In this document: piece by piece, positions 1-5,050 of the stretch
Numbering within the stretch: the first letter of the stretch is position 1
How the letters are laid out: every line of letters starts with the position of its first letter
Assembly: GCA_021827885.1 (NCBI GenBank)
Contig: JAKAUD010000238.1
Span: 1 to 5,572, forward strand
Length of the DNA stretch: 5,572 nucleotides
Source of the DNA: Thermoplasmata archaeon
Lineage (GTDB): Archaea > Thermoplasmatota > Thermoplasmata > Thermoplasmatales > Thermoplasmataceae
Reading direction: 5' to 3'
Made by a program: the position numbers and the translations under genes
The notes under the pieces: generated by a model
Database searches by the model: none
What the model saw: the letters and a program-made list of their open reading frames with translations, nothing else
Told to the model about the DNA's origin: nothing

Positions 1-164
1 AGAAAGTCGATCAGGGGCCGGTCCAAAGGAGAGTTCATTAGGGAGGTTTGGATAGCTATGTAGCAAGGGAAGGGCTGACTTGGAATTCTACATGCCTGCT
101 CCCTCATAGAACTGGAACAGTATTATGTTAATATTATAAAAGAAAGACACATGGAGGTCTGCCC
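1..164. other. Left edge, no assignable gene
   Basis: No gene can be supported here. On the + strand a basic frame is open from the window edge and stops at TAG 61-63; its last residues are KGEFIREVWIAM. This could be the tail of a transposase, but I cannot name the family. The same frame has a further stop at 76-78 and then stays open to 166-168. On the - strand a frame starting at ATG 105-107 is open to the left edge. Neither has a recognisable motif. Given the dead transposase genes to the right, insertion-sequence debris is the simplest reading, but that is inference. Confidence 0.3.
153..158 (+). promoter_or_regulatory. Shine-Dalgarno site of the OrfA relic
   Basis: GGAGGT lies 6 nt before the ATG at 165-167, a near-perfect match to the 16S rRNA anti-SD sequence. 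It marks that ATG as the original start of the decayed OrfA gene. The intact glycosyltransferase genes in this window show no such site. Confidence 0.55.
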
Positions 165-463
165 ATGAGATCAAAGCATTCCGTGGAGGAGAAACTCGAG
201 ATAGTAATGGAATCGTTGACGGAGAGGGTATCAAGGTGAGATATGCAGGAGACATGGAATATGCCCAACATGGGTGGCGAAATGGAAGGAGCAGTTTATA
301 GAGGGAGGTAGGAAAGGCCTGTCAGGTGGTAGACATCAGCAATCAAGTGAAGAGGAGATAGATGAACTTTCAGTACCAGGGACAGCGAAGGCAACTTCAA
401 GACTGGAATATTTAAACCTTACAGAAGGTGCTTGGAGTAGATGTACTCGTAATATCGCTCTAA
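165..463 (+). pseudogene. Decayed IS3-type transposase OrfA
   Basis: This is the remnant of a small helix-turn-helix transposase subunit of the OrfA kind found in IS3-like elements, which binds the element ends. It starts at ATG 165 after a strong Shine-Dalgarno site and reads MRSKHSVEEKLEIVMESLTE, then meets TGA at 237-239. Shifting by one base restores the family pattern EICRRHGI, then AKWKEQFIEGGRKGLSGG, then an acidic SSEEEIDEL stretch, all typical of OrfA. Near 417-418 a second one-base shift (one C too many) would give LEYLNLQKVLGVDVLVISL and a stop at 461-463. That restores about 100 codons, the usual OrfA length. The first shift is clear; the second is my reconstruction. No DDE-type OrfB partner follows, so the element is truncated or was replaced. 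An open reading from a GTG at 274 to 603 exists but runs past the homology and into the IS630 terminus, so it is not a gene in its own right. Confidence 0.72.
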
Positions 464-587
464 TTCAAGGAATATCAACAAGAATCTTAAAGCCTAGAAC
501 TATCTTTTTGAGCCATTCCCGAATCGCTTCTTCAAACGGGTATATTTTCGGTCCCTTTCCTAACTCACGAAAATTACATATATCTAA
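464..587. other. Spacer between two IS relics
   Basis: These 124 bases lie between the presumed OrfA stop and the IS630 terminus. No known gene is visible. On the - strand a 42-codon frame runs from ATG 591-593 to TGA 465-467, with a protein-like middle (KGPKIYPFEEAIREWLKKIV). Its ATG lies inside the IS630 terminal repeat and has no Shine-Dalgarno site. It is therefore better read as a possible fragment of the sequence the element landed in than as a gene. I do not recognise it. Confidence 0.35.
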
Positions 588-1547
588 GGACATAAATAAT
601 TGACTATGTTCAGATCAAACCTTCTGGTTCTTTAATACTCTGATACCCCCGTTTTCATTTTACTGAAGCTTTCTGGAGTTGTCGGTCCCAGCAGATATTC
701 TTTCCCAATATTCCAGCATTCTTCGACCGGATTGAGTTCAGGAGAACACGCTGGAAACATCACTGGTATTATCCTCCTGCTTATCATAAGGAACTCTTCA
801 GCCCCCTGACCTGTGCCAGGATGCACTATCTTAGAAGAGAACAAATTTCCCATACTTCCTCTAAAGCGCATTCAGAAAGGAGATGAATTCTTTTGACGTA
901 ATGCTCTCATAGGAACGGAAGATAGTTGTTCCATCAAGTGCAACAACACCGGAGAGAAACATCTTCTTGTGGGGCACTGTTGTTGTGACCCTTGGTTTGC
1001 TTCCCCTCTTTGCCCAGAACTTTCTGACTATGCTGTCGTAGACTAATATTGACTCATCCGTACAGAATTCAGTCATTCCCTTCCTGAGAGAGCCCAGTAT
1101 CTCTGCTGATTTTTTTAAACTTCCCCCCTCGTCAAAGACAGAGCTCTTGTGTTTTTTCATTGTAGTTATTAGAGCGTAACCCCACTTCTGCACCAATCTT
1201 CTGATATGTCTCTGGGTGTACTTGATTCCGGATTTTTCTCTAACTATCGAGGATGTCTGGGATGATTTCCAATAATCCTTCCTGGATAGCTTCGTCTTGA
1301 TCCCCTCCTCCTCAATCGCATCGATTTCTATATGTCTTCCAGGTCTCTTTATGGTCATCAGGCGTTCTACACCAAACTCATCATATCTCTTCTTCCAGTA
1401 CATGGCCTCTGAGTGGGGACAAAAGAAAAGATCACCCACCTCGTATGACGATTTTCCAGACTTAGACTATAGTATCATGAGGAGTCTCTCTTTGACTTCT
1501 CCGTCCATCTCTGACCTGTAAATATCCCTCAGTCTCTCAACTTCCAC
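584..1547 (-). pseudogene. Dead IS630-family DDE transposase
   Basis: This is the transposase of an IS630/Tc1-mariner-type element, which would cut and insert the element at TA dinucleotides. Read on the - strand from a GTG at 1547, it gives VEVERLRDIYRSEMDGEVKE, a helix-turn-helix region (SSYEVGDLFFCPHSEAMYWK), a second DNA-binding part (YTQRHIRRLVQKWGY) and the RNase H-like core. All three catalytic acids are still present: CTDESILVYD, then DSASWH (usually DNA.WH), then SPELNPVEECWN. The frame is broken by TAG at 1467-1469, TAG at 861-863, TAA at 831-833 and TAA at 632-634. It also has one extra G in the run at 802-806; TGA 798-800 appears only if that extra base is not corrected. The C-terminus RRFDLNIVNYLCP ends at TAG 584-586, across the left terminal repeat. 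Total length is about 320 codons, normal for the family. The true start may instead be ATG 1561-1563, which would need one more indel. The gene cannot make an active protein. Confidence 0.9.
588..607 (+). repeat. IS630 left terminal inverted repeat
   Basis: GGACATAAATAATTGACTAT matches the right terminus (1586-1605, read on the - strand) at 18 of 20 positions; the two mismatches are adjacent bases 6 and 7 (TA against AT). The repeat also encodes the last residues of the transposase, so coding sequence and transposition end overlap. Confidence 0.85.
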
Positions 1548-1578
1548 TGTACCCGTGATCCATAATAAGATTGTAATA

Positions 1579-1589
1579 CCTAAATATAG
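1579..1589 (-). promoter_or_regulatory. Presumed TATA box of the IS630 transposase
   Basis: On the - strand CTATATTTAGG has the look of an archaeal TATA element and directly abuts the terminal repeat. Transcription about 25 nt downstream would begin near 1560, close to an ATG at 1561-1563. That ATG is out of frame with the main transposase reading and reaches TGA after eight codons. Either a small indel near 1548 disrupted the N-terminus, or the GTG at 1547 was the start. Confidence 0.4.
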
Positions 1590-1605
1590 TCAATTATTAT
1601 TGTCC
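1586..1605 (-). repeat. IS630 right terminal inverted repeat
   Basis: Read on the - strand this is GGACAATAATAATTGACTAT, matching the left terminus at 18 of 20 positions. It lies just upstream of the transposase and of its presumed TATA box. Confidence 0.85.
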
Positions 1606-1708
1606 GTCACTAGGTTTCTTCGCGACACCAAGTAACAGGTCAAGGTATTACGCTGGTTACCTCGAAAGCGAAGAGGCAACCCGGAACACAAAAAATTCGT
1701 TTAGATGG
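1606..1708. other. Spacer right of the IS630 element
   Basis: These 103 bases separate the IS630 right end from the stop of the first glycosyltransferase gene. They hold a hairpin (1655-1681) and an A6 run that is a T6 tract on the - strand. A + strand frame is open from inside the element to TAA 1715-1717 (for example ATPSNRSRYYAGYLESEEAT). A short - strand frame is open from 1647 to 1606. Neither resembles a known family. Confidence 0.4.
1655..1695 (-). terminator. T-tract and hairpin after the GT4 gene
   Basis: Fourteen bases past the stop of the - strand glycosyltransferase gene there is a T6 tract (1690-1695). It is followed by a 9-bp stem, GGTTGCCTC / GAGGTAACC (1673-1681 with 1655-1663), around a 9-nt loop. 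The single imperfect pair is a G-U wobble only on the - strand RNA, which favours that strand as the transcribed one. Archaeal RNA polymerase can terminate on U-tracts without a hairpin, so the T6 alone may be enough; the hairpin might protect the 3' end. Its function is inferred. Confidence 0.4.
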
Positions 1709-2890
1709 TTATTCTAATATAGACTCACTAAGTTTCTTGAGATAGGTTTCCCATCCATTACTTCTGGCTAACTCATAACAAGCAGTGGACATATCCCTAA
1801 ATAGCTGCTCGTTCTCGAATATATTTAAGATCTTGTATGCGACCTCTGTTAAATTGGATTCATCCACTAAAAAACCCTGGCTTCCATCTTCAATTAGAGA
1901 TGAAGCTCCAATTGACTTAGCTATAACAACAGGGCAACCATGTCCTATTGCCTCTAAGATTGCCTGACCGGTTCCGCTTTCATTAAACCCCAGCCTAACG
2001 AACACCCTAGTTCTATCGTACAAGTCTGAAAGTTCTTCCTCTGAAAGTTCTTTTCTAATAATAAGAGAATCGCTACAATTAGACTGCATAACGTCACTCT
2101 TAAACTGTGAGTACTCTTCTTCAGAATCCCAACGCCCTGCCATAACTAATACCATGTCAGGTGGAAGGAGCGTTCTTAGTTCAAGGTATGCATGTGGATT
2201 CCTGAATTTTGACCATTTTGAAACTACCGTTACAAACTCTCTTTTAACATCTCTTTCAGGGAAGACGTCTATCCCATAGTCTGCTACAATTCCTTTCTCA
2301 TCTACCTTTATATGTTTCATAGTATTGCGCGCTATACTTTCCGATGTAAAAACAACTCTATGAGAATAATAAAATGCCAACCTAGCAACAACGTACGTAA
2401 CAGAATTAATAAATTTCTGTCCAATACTCTTCTTGCTACTATTTTCCAAAAATAAAAAGGGGTTATCATGCAGTACCAGTATAATTTTGCTTCTGAACAG
2501 GAAATAGTATGGTAGAAACATCAACCAAGATAAAAGCTGGTGTGCAATTATTATGTCGGGCTTATGGGATCCTAAAAATCTAGCAAGTTTTAGGATATTG
2601 CTCGTTATGCCTTCTTGCATTGAAATAGTGAGTCCAGGGAAGAAGTAAGAAATATCCCTTCTCTTCCCATGTCCTTTCGGTTCATTGGAGCCAAGAAATA
2701 TCATCCCCGCTTTACTTAGCTCATCAAAATATGCAAAATGCGAGCCTCCTTCTGATGTAACTAGAGTCACATTAAATTCATTGTCTCTGAAAAAATAATA
2801 CTCCTTCAACATAACTTTTGGGAGACCACCTTTGGGTATGTTCCAAGAATAGATGATGATTTTTTCTTTGATTCCTAAATCCTGCCTCAA
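1709..2890 (-). CDS. GT4-like GT-B glycosyltransferase
   Basis: This 393-residue protein would transfer a sugar from a nucleotide sugar to a lipid- or protein-linked glycan in the cytoplasm or at the inner membrane face. It has no signal peptide or clear transmembrane helix. The N-lobe opens with KEKIIIYSWNIPKGGLPKVM (residues 8-27), a strand followed by the glycine loop usual in GT4 enzymes. A motif LVLHDNPFLF lies at 138-147. The C-lobe runs from about 219: VTVVSKWSKFRNP (220-232), VLVMAGRW (247-254), then FNESGTGQAILEAIGHGCPVV (302-322) and IEDGSQGFLV (333-342). The donor-binding E-x7-E motif is altered: Glu313 is present, but eight residues before it is Ser305, with Glu304 one position further back. 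The start is TTG 2890, the only in-frame start ahead of the first strand; a TATA box 26 nt upstream fits a leaderless transcript. Donor and acceptor cannot be told from sequence. It diverges from the next glycosyltransferase. Confidence 0.88.
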   Translation of the reverse strand: MRQDLGIKEKIIIYSWNIPKGGLPKVMLKEYYFFRDNEFNVTLVTSEGGSHFAYFDELSKAGMIFLGSNEPKGHGKRRDISYFFPGLTISMQEGITSNILKLARFLGSHKPDIIIAHQLLSWLMFLPYYFLFRSKIILVLHDNPFLFLENSSKKSIGQKFINSVTYVVARLAFYYSHRVVFTSESIARNTMKHIKVDEKGIVADYGIDVFPERDVKREFVTVVSKWSKFRNPHAYLELRTLLPPDMVLVMAGRWDSEEEYSQFKSDVMQSNCSDSLIIRKELSEEELSDLYDRTRVFVRLGFNESGTGQAILEAIGHGCPVVIAKSIGASSLIEDGSQGFLVDESNLTEVAYKILNIFENEQLFRDMSTACYELARSNGWETYLKKLSESILE

Positions 2891-2911
2891 TGAGTTGTTA
2901 TAGAAAAATCT

Positions 2912-2919
2912 GTATTAAA
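2912..2919 (-). promoter_or_regulatory. TATA box of the GT4-like gene
   Basis: TTTAATAC on the - strand is centred about 26 nt before TTG 2890. With the archaeal TATA-to-start distance this puts the transcript start on or next to the start codon. No Shine-Dalgarno site is present, so the mRNA is predicted to be leaderless. Confidence 0.5.
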
Positions 2920-2960
2920 CATTTATTTAGAAACGCACTTTTCCATCATTTAATTGCAAC

Positions 2961-2970
2961 ATTTTTATAA
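2961..2970 (+). promoter_or_regulatory. TATA box that sets the start of the second GT gene
   Basis: ATTTTTATAA is a good archaeal TATA element, centred about 26 nt before the ATG at 2991. An earlier in-frame ATG at 2970 overlaps this box and would lie upstream of the transcript start, so translation most likely begins at 2991. The two divergent promoters share the 100 bp between 2891 and 2990. Confidence 0.6.
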
Positions 2971-2990
2971 TGCACGTATATCTCTCTGAA

Positions 2991-4163
2991 ATGAAGGTAG
3001 CTCTGGTAAGCGTCATCTACAATCATGGAAAAATTCTTGCGGAGATAGGGACACCTCTTTTACTGGCATTTGAAGAAATGAAAGAAGTTGAAAAGGTCGA
3101 TGTCTATACACAGATGGAAAATGACGGAAATATTTTAGAAACTGACAGGATTACGATAATACCAGTCATTGATCCTGAAAGACCATTCACATATTTGAAA
3201 TTCCTCAGGCTGATTACAAAATCAAAATACGACCGAATTGTAGTGAATTCTATGCCAACATCACAGGGGAGTAGAAACATATCTAATCTTCTTTATCTAG
3301 CTTTTCCCATAATTTGGTCTAAGATTTACGGGCTGAAGGTTTCTGTTTTGTATCACAACTCACCTTTCCTCAATGAAGTTGGAAAATTAGGCTATTCTGG
3401 CTTAAAGAATAGGTTTAAGTCTCTGATTATAAAGTCAATTGAGAAAAGGATGTATTTGTCATGTGATGTATATTTCCTGCTGAAGCTTTATGCTGAAAGG
3501 ATAAAAAAAATAATTCCAAACGCAAGGGCTAATTGGATCAATGTGGGCGGTATTGCAGGTTTTACGGTTTTGTATTTAAACAAAAAACTGGATTCTGAGG
3601 TCATTGAGATAGTCCCATCTGGAAGAGAGATAACTATCCTCATTTATGGTTCTTGGGGACCGCAAAAAGATATATCGAAGGCGCTTGAGGCAGTCAAAAT
3701 TGTAAAGGATTCAGGATTGATTGTTAAAGTCATTGTCGCTGGGGATCCAAATTTGCATTTTCCAAGTTATATTAGTTCCTTTGAAGAGACTTTGGCCAAT
3801 TATAGAGAGGTTATAGACGAGAGAATAGGATATGTGAATGAAGTTGATCTTTATTCTATCTTTGAGCGTAGTGACTTAATCATTCTTCCCTATGTTGTTC
3901 CGGGTGGCTTTTCCGGGGTATTGTCCATATCAATGTTATTTGAGTTAAACGTAATTGTTCCTGAATTTGAGGAGTATAAAGAGGAAGCAGCTGGTTATAG
4001 AGGAGTCCACTTTATCTCGAAGAGTTTTAGCGTGGCTGAAATTGCTTCAAAAATTGAAGAAATACTTAGAAAGAATGACCAGGAAGAAGGGAGAGTCATA
4101 GCGCCTGCACTTCGGTTCAGACAGTTTATAGATGAAATTAAAAATTCAGGGATTTTAGGATAA
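2991..4163 (+). CDS. GT-B glycosyltransferase with unusual donor motif
   Basis: This 390-residue protein has the two Rossmann-like lobes of GT-B (GT4-like) enzymes. The N-lobe starts MKVALVSVIYNHG, a typical first strand and glycine turn, and contains SVLYHNSPFLNE (118-129), like a motif in the neighbouring divergent enzyme. The C-lobe starts at about 214 with ITILIYGSWGPQKDISKALEAVK (positions 214-236; Lys226 sits where the donor-phosphate lysine is expected). IVAGDP (248-253) and RSDLIILPYVVPGGFSGVLS (293-312) follow. The usual E-x7-E is missing: the equivalent stretch reads GGFSGVL..SMLFEL, with only Glu318 near the second position. GT4 members with an SGVL-type loop exist, so this need not mean inactivity. 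Starting at 2970 would add seven residues (MHVYLSE), but the promoter position favours 2991. No signal peptide or transmembrane helix is seen. Its likely job is adding a sugar during surface-glycan assembly; substrates are unknown. Confidence 0.85.
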   Translation: MKVALVSVIYNHGKILAEIGTPLLLAFEEMKEVEKVDVYTQMENDGNILETDRITIIPVIDPERPFTYLKFLRLITKSKYDRIVVNSMPTSQGSRNISNLLYLAFPIIWSKIYGLKVSVLYHNSPFLNEVGKLGYSGLKNRFKSLIIKSIEKRMYLSCDVYFLLKLYAERIKKIIPNARANWINVGGIAGFTVLYLNKKLDSEVIEIVPSGREITILIYGSWGPQKDISKALEAVKIVKDSGLIVKVIVAGDPNLHFPSYISSFEETLANYREVIDERIGYVNEVDLYSIFERSDLIILPYVVPGGFSGVLSISMLFELNVIVPEFEEYKEEAAGYRGVHFISKSFSVAEIASKIEEILRKNDQEEGRVIAPALRFRQFIDEIKNSGILG

Positions 4164-4189
4164 GATTCCTGTCTGGGTGGAAGAGGGAC

Positions 4190-4211
4190 TTGGTGAAGAA
4201 TTTGGTGAAGA
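4190..4211 (+). repeat. Short direct repeat TTGGTGAAGA
   Basis: Two exact copies of TTGGTGAAGA (4190-4199 and 4202-4211) lie 12 bp apart, upstream of the TATA box of the GT2 gene. They could be a regulator site, but two copies of a 10-mer are weak evidence. Confidence 0.3.
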
Positions 4212-4232
4212 GCGGCAAAGTTCATAATAAAC

Positions 4233-4240
4233 TATTAATA
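4233..4240 (+). promoter_or_regulatory. TATA box of the GT2 gene
   Basis: TATTAATA ends 24 nt before ATG 4265 and is centred about 28 nt from it, the same geometry as the other two glycosyltransferase promoters. No Shine-Dalgarno site precedes the ATG. The gene thus seems to have its own promoter in the 101-bp gap, rather than depending only on read-through from the gene before it. Confidence 0.5.
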
Positions 4241-4253
4241 GATTCTATCTATT
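4237..4253. promoter_or_regulatory. Palindrome over the GT2 promoter
   Basis: AATAGAT and ATCTATT form a 7-bp perfect inverted repeat with a 3-nt spacer. It overlaps the 3' half of the TATA box and the region before the expected transcript start. A dimeric repressor bound here would block initiation, so it is a candidate operator. Chance is a real alternative in such AT-rich DNA. Confidence 0.3.
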
Positions 4254-4264
4254 AAAAAGCAATA

Positions 4265-5050
4265 ATGCAAGCATTTGCAACTGAAAATCTTATCATACCT
4301 TCAACGACAATTATCATTCCAGCGTACAACGAAGAAAAAAGAATAAGGATGGTCTTGGAAGAGATCACGTATTTTGTATATGTAAACAAACTGAACTGGG
4401 ATGTTATAGTCTCTATAGATGGAAACGATAAAACCGAAGAAATAGTCAAAAGCTTTTCCAAGGACTATTCCTTCGTAAAATATGAGAGGGGAAGGGTCCG
4501 CAGTGGAAAGGGGTACGCGATAAAGAGAGTGGTAGACAAGTCTAAGGGAGAGTTTACTCTAATAGCGGATGCAGATGGTGCAGTAAGCCTTCGGGACATT
4601 CTTAATGGGCTTCCCTACTGTGGTACTTACGATGCTATTCTATTCGATAGATATTCTGCCGACGGAAATGCGATTCCGCTATACAGGAGAATCCCATCAA
4701 GAGGATTCAACATACTCGTTAGGGCGATGCTGGGACTTAAGGTCACGGACACCCAGTGTGGTTACAAACTTGTGAGGACAAGCATTATTAAGGAAGCATT
4801 TAAAAGGATCGGTATTACCAACGCATTTTTTGATGTTGCATTGATGTACCACATTCAAAAAATGGGCGGAAAGATAAAGGAAATTGAGGTAAAGTATTCT
4901 CACAGAGACGAGAGCAAGTTCAATATTTTAGCCTTAATACTTGGTCATGGAGTATCTCTATTCGCCTTTAGGATTAGACACTCAAGATTTTACAAGTACG
5001 TTCCAAAATGGGCAGTGGAACTCTATCTGAGAAAATTCAGGTGGATCTAG
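4265..5050 (+). CDS. GT2 dolichyl-phosphate sugar synthase-like enzyme
   Basis: This 261-residue GT-A fold enzyme resembles the dolichyl-phosphate glucose/mannose synthases (Alg5/DPM1 group). These move glucose or mannose from UDP or GDP to a polyprenyl phosphate at the cytoplasmic membrane face, supplying lipid-linked sugar for glycan assembly. Visible motifs are TIIIPAYNEEKRI (15-27) for nucleotide binding and VSIDGNDKTEEIV (49-61), where Asp52 is the family acid. SGKGYAIK (80-87) and LIADADGAVS (99-108) follow; the latter is the DxD that binds the metal. TDTQCGYKL (161-169) and FFDVALMY (188-195) are the acceptor-side signatures of the Alg5/DPM branch. There is no N-terminal anchor or C-terminal membrane domain, so it would be peripheral; residues 219-235 are moderately hydrophobic and could touch the membrane. 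It starts at ATG 4265 behind its own TATA box. Its last 14 bp overlap the convergent epimerase gene. Which sugar it uses cannot be decided here. Confidence 0.9.
   Translation: MQAFATENLIIPSTTIIIPAYNEEKRIRMVLEEITYFVYVNKLNWDVIVSIDGNDKTEEIVKSFSKDYSFVKYERGRVRSGKGYAIKRVVDKSKGEFTLIADADGAVSLRDILNGLPYCGTYDAILFDRYSADGNAIPLYRRIPSRGFNILVRAMLGLKVTDTQCGYKLVRTSIIKEAFKRIGITNAFFDVALMYHIQKMGGKIKEIEVKYSHRDESKFNILALILGHGVSLFAFRIRHSRFYKYVPKWAVELYLRKFRWI

Larger units (their letters stand above)
585..1605 (-). mobile_element. Degenerate IS630-family insertion sequence
   Basis: The element is about 1.02 kb. It is bounded by 20-bp imperfect inverted repeats at 588-607 and 1586-1605 and holds one transposase pseudogene that fills nearly all of it. 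At the left end a TA (585-586) sits one base outside the repeat, as expected for the TA target duplication of this family. At the right end the matching bases are GTC (1606-1608), so the duplication is no longer intact or the right junction has changed. Length, gene orientation and repeats all fit IS630. The element is immobile by itself, although its ends could perhaps still be used by a related active transposase. Confidence 0.85.

Noticed and set aside
465..593. 42-codon - strand frame as an independent small gene
   Set aside because: Its ATG is inside the IS630 terminal repeat, overlaps the transposase C-terminus in another frame and has no Shine-Dalgarno site.
274..603. 109-codon frame on the + strand starting at GTG 274
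   Set aside because: Only the first third matches OrfA; the rest is out of frame with the family ending and runs into the IS630 terminal repeat. It is part of the OrfA relic, not a gene.
632..1469. Stop-codon recoding or programmed frameshifting to make active transposase
   Set aside because: The lesions are scattered, use both TAG and TAA, stand in for different residues and include a homopolymer slip; ordinary decay explains all of them.
1297..1521. + strand frame of 74 codons opposite the transposase
   Set aside because: It is antisense to clearly recognisable transposase sequence and has no motif of its own.
1655..1681. tRNA arm or attachment-site-like structure
   Set aside because: The stem and loop sizes and the lack of any acceptor or anticodon arm nearby rule out a tRNA, and no second copy that would suggest an att site is present.
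2970..2990. ATG 2970 as the start of the second glycosyltransferase
   Set aside because: It overlaps the TATA box, and the conserved first strand begins right after the ATG at 2991.
3995..4225. - strand frame of 76 codons over the end of the second glycosyltransferase
   Set aside because: It is a shadow of the real + strand gene, with no family signature.
4252..4461. - strand frame of 69 codons over the GT2 start, hydrophobic in places
   Set aside because: It is antisense to the conserved IIIPAYNEE region; its hydrophobicity is a by-product of the opposite strand.
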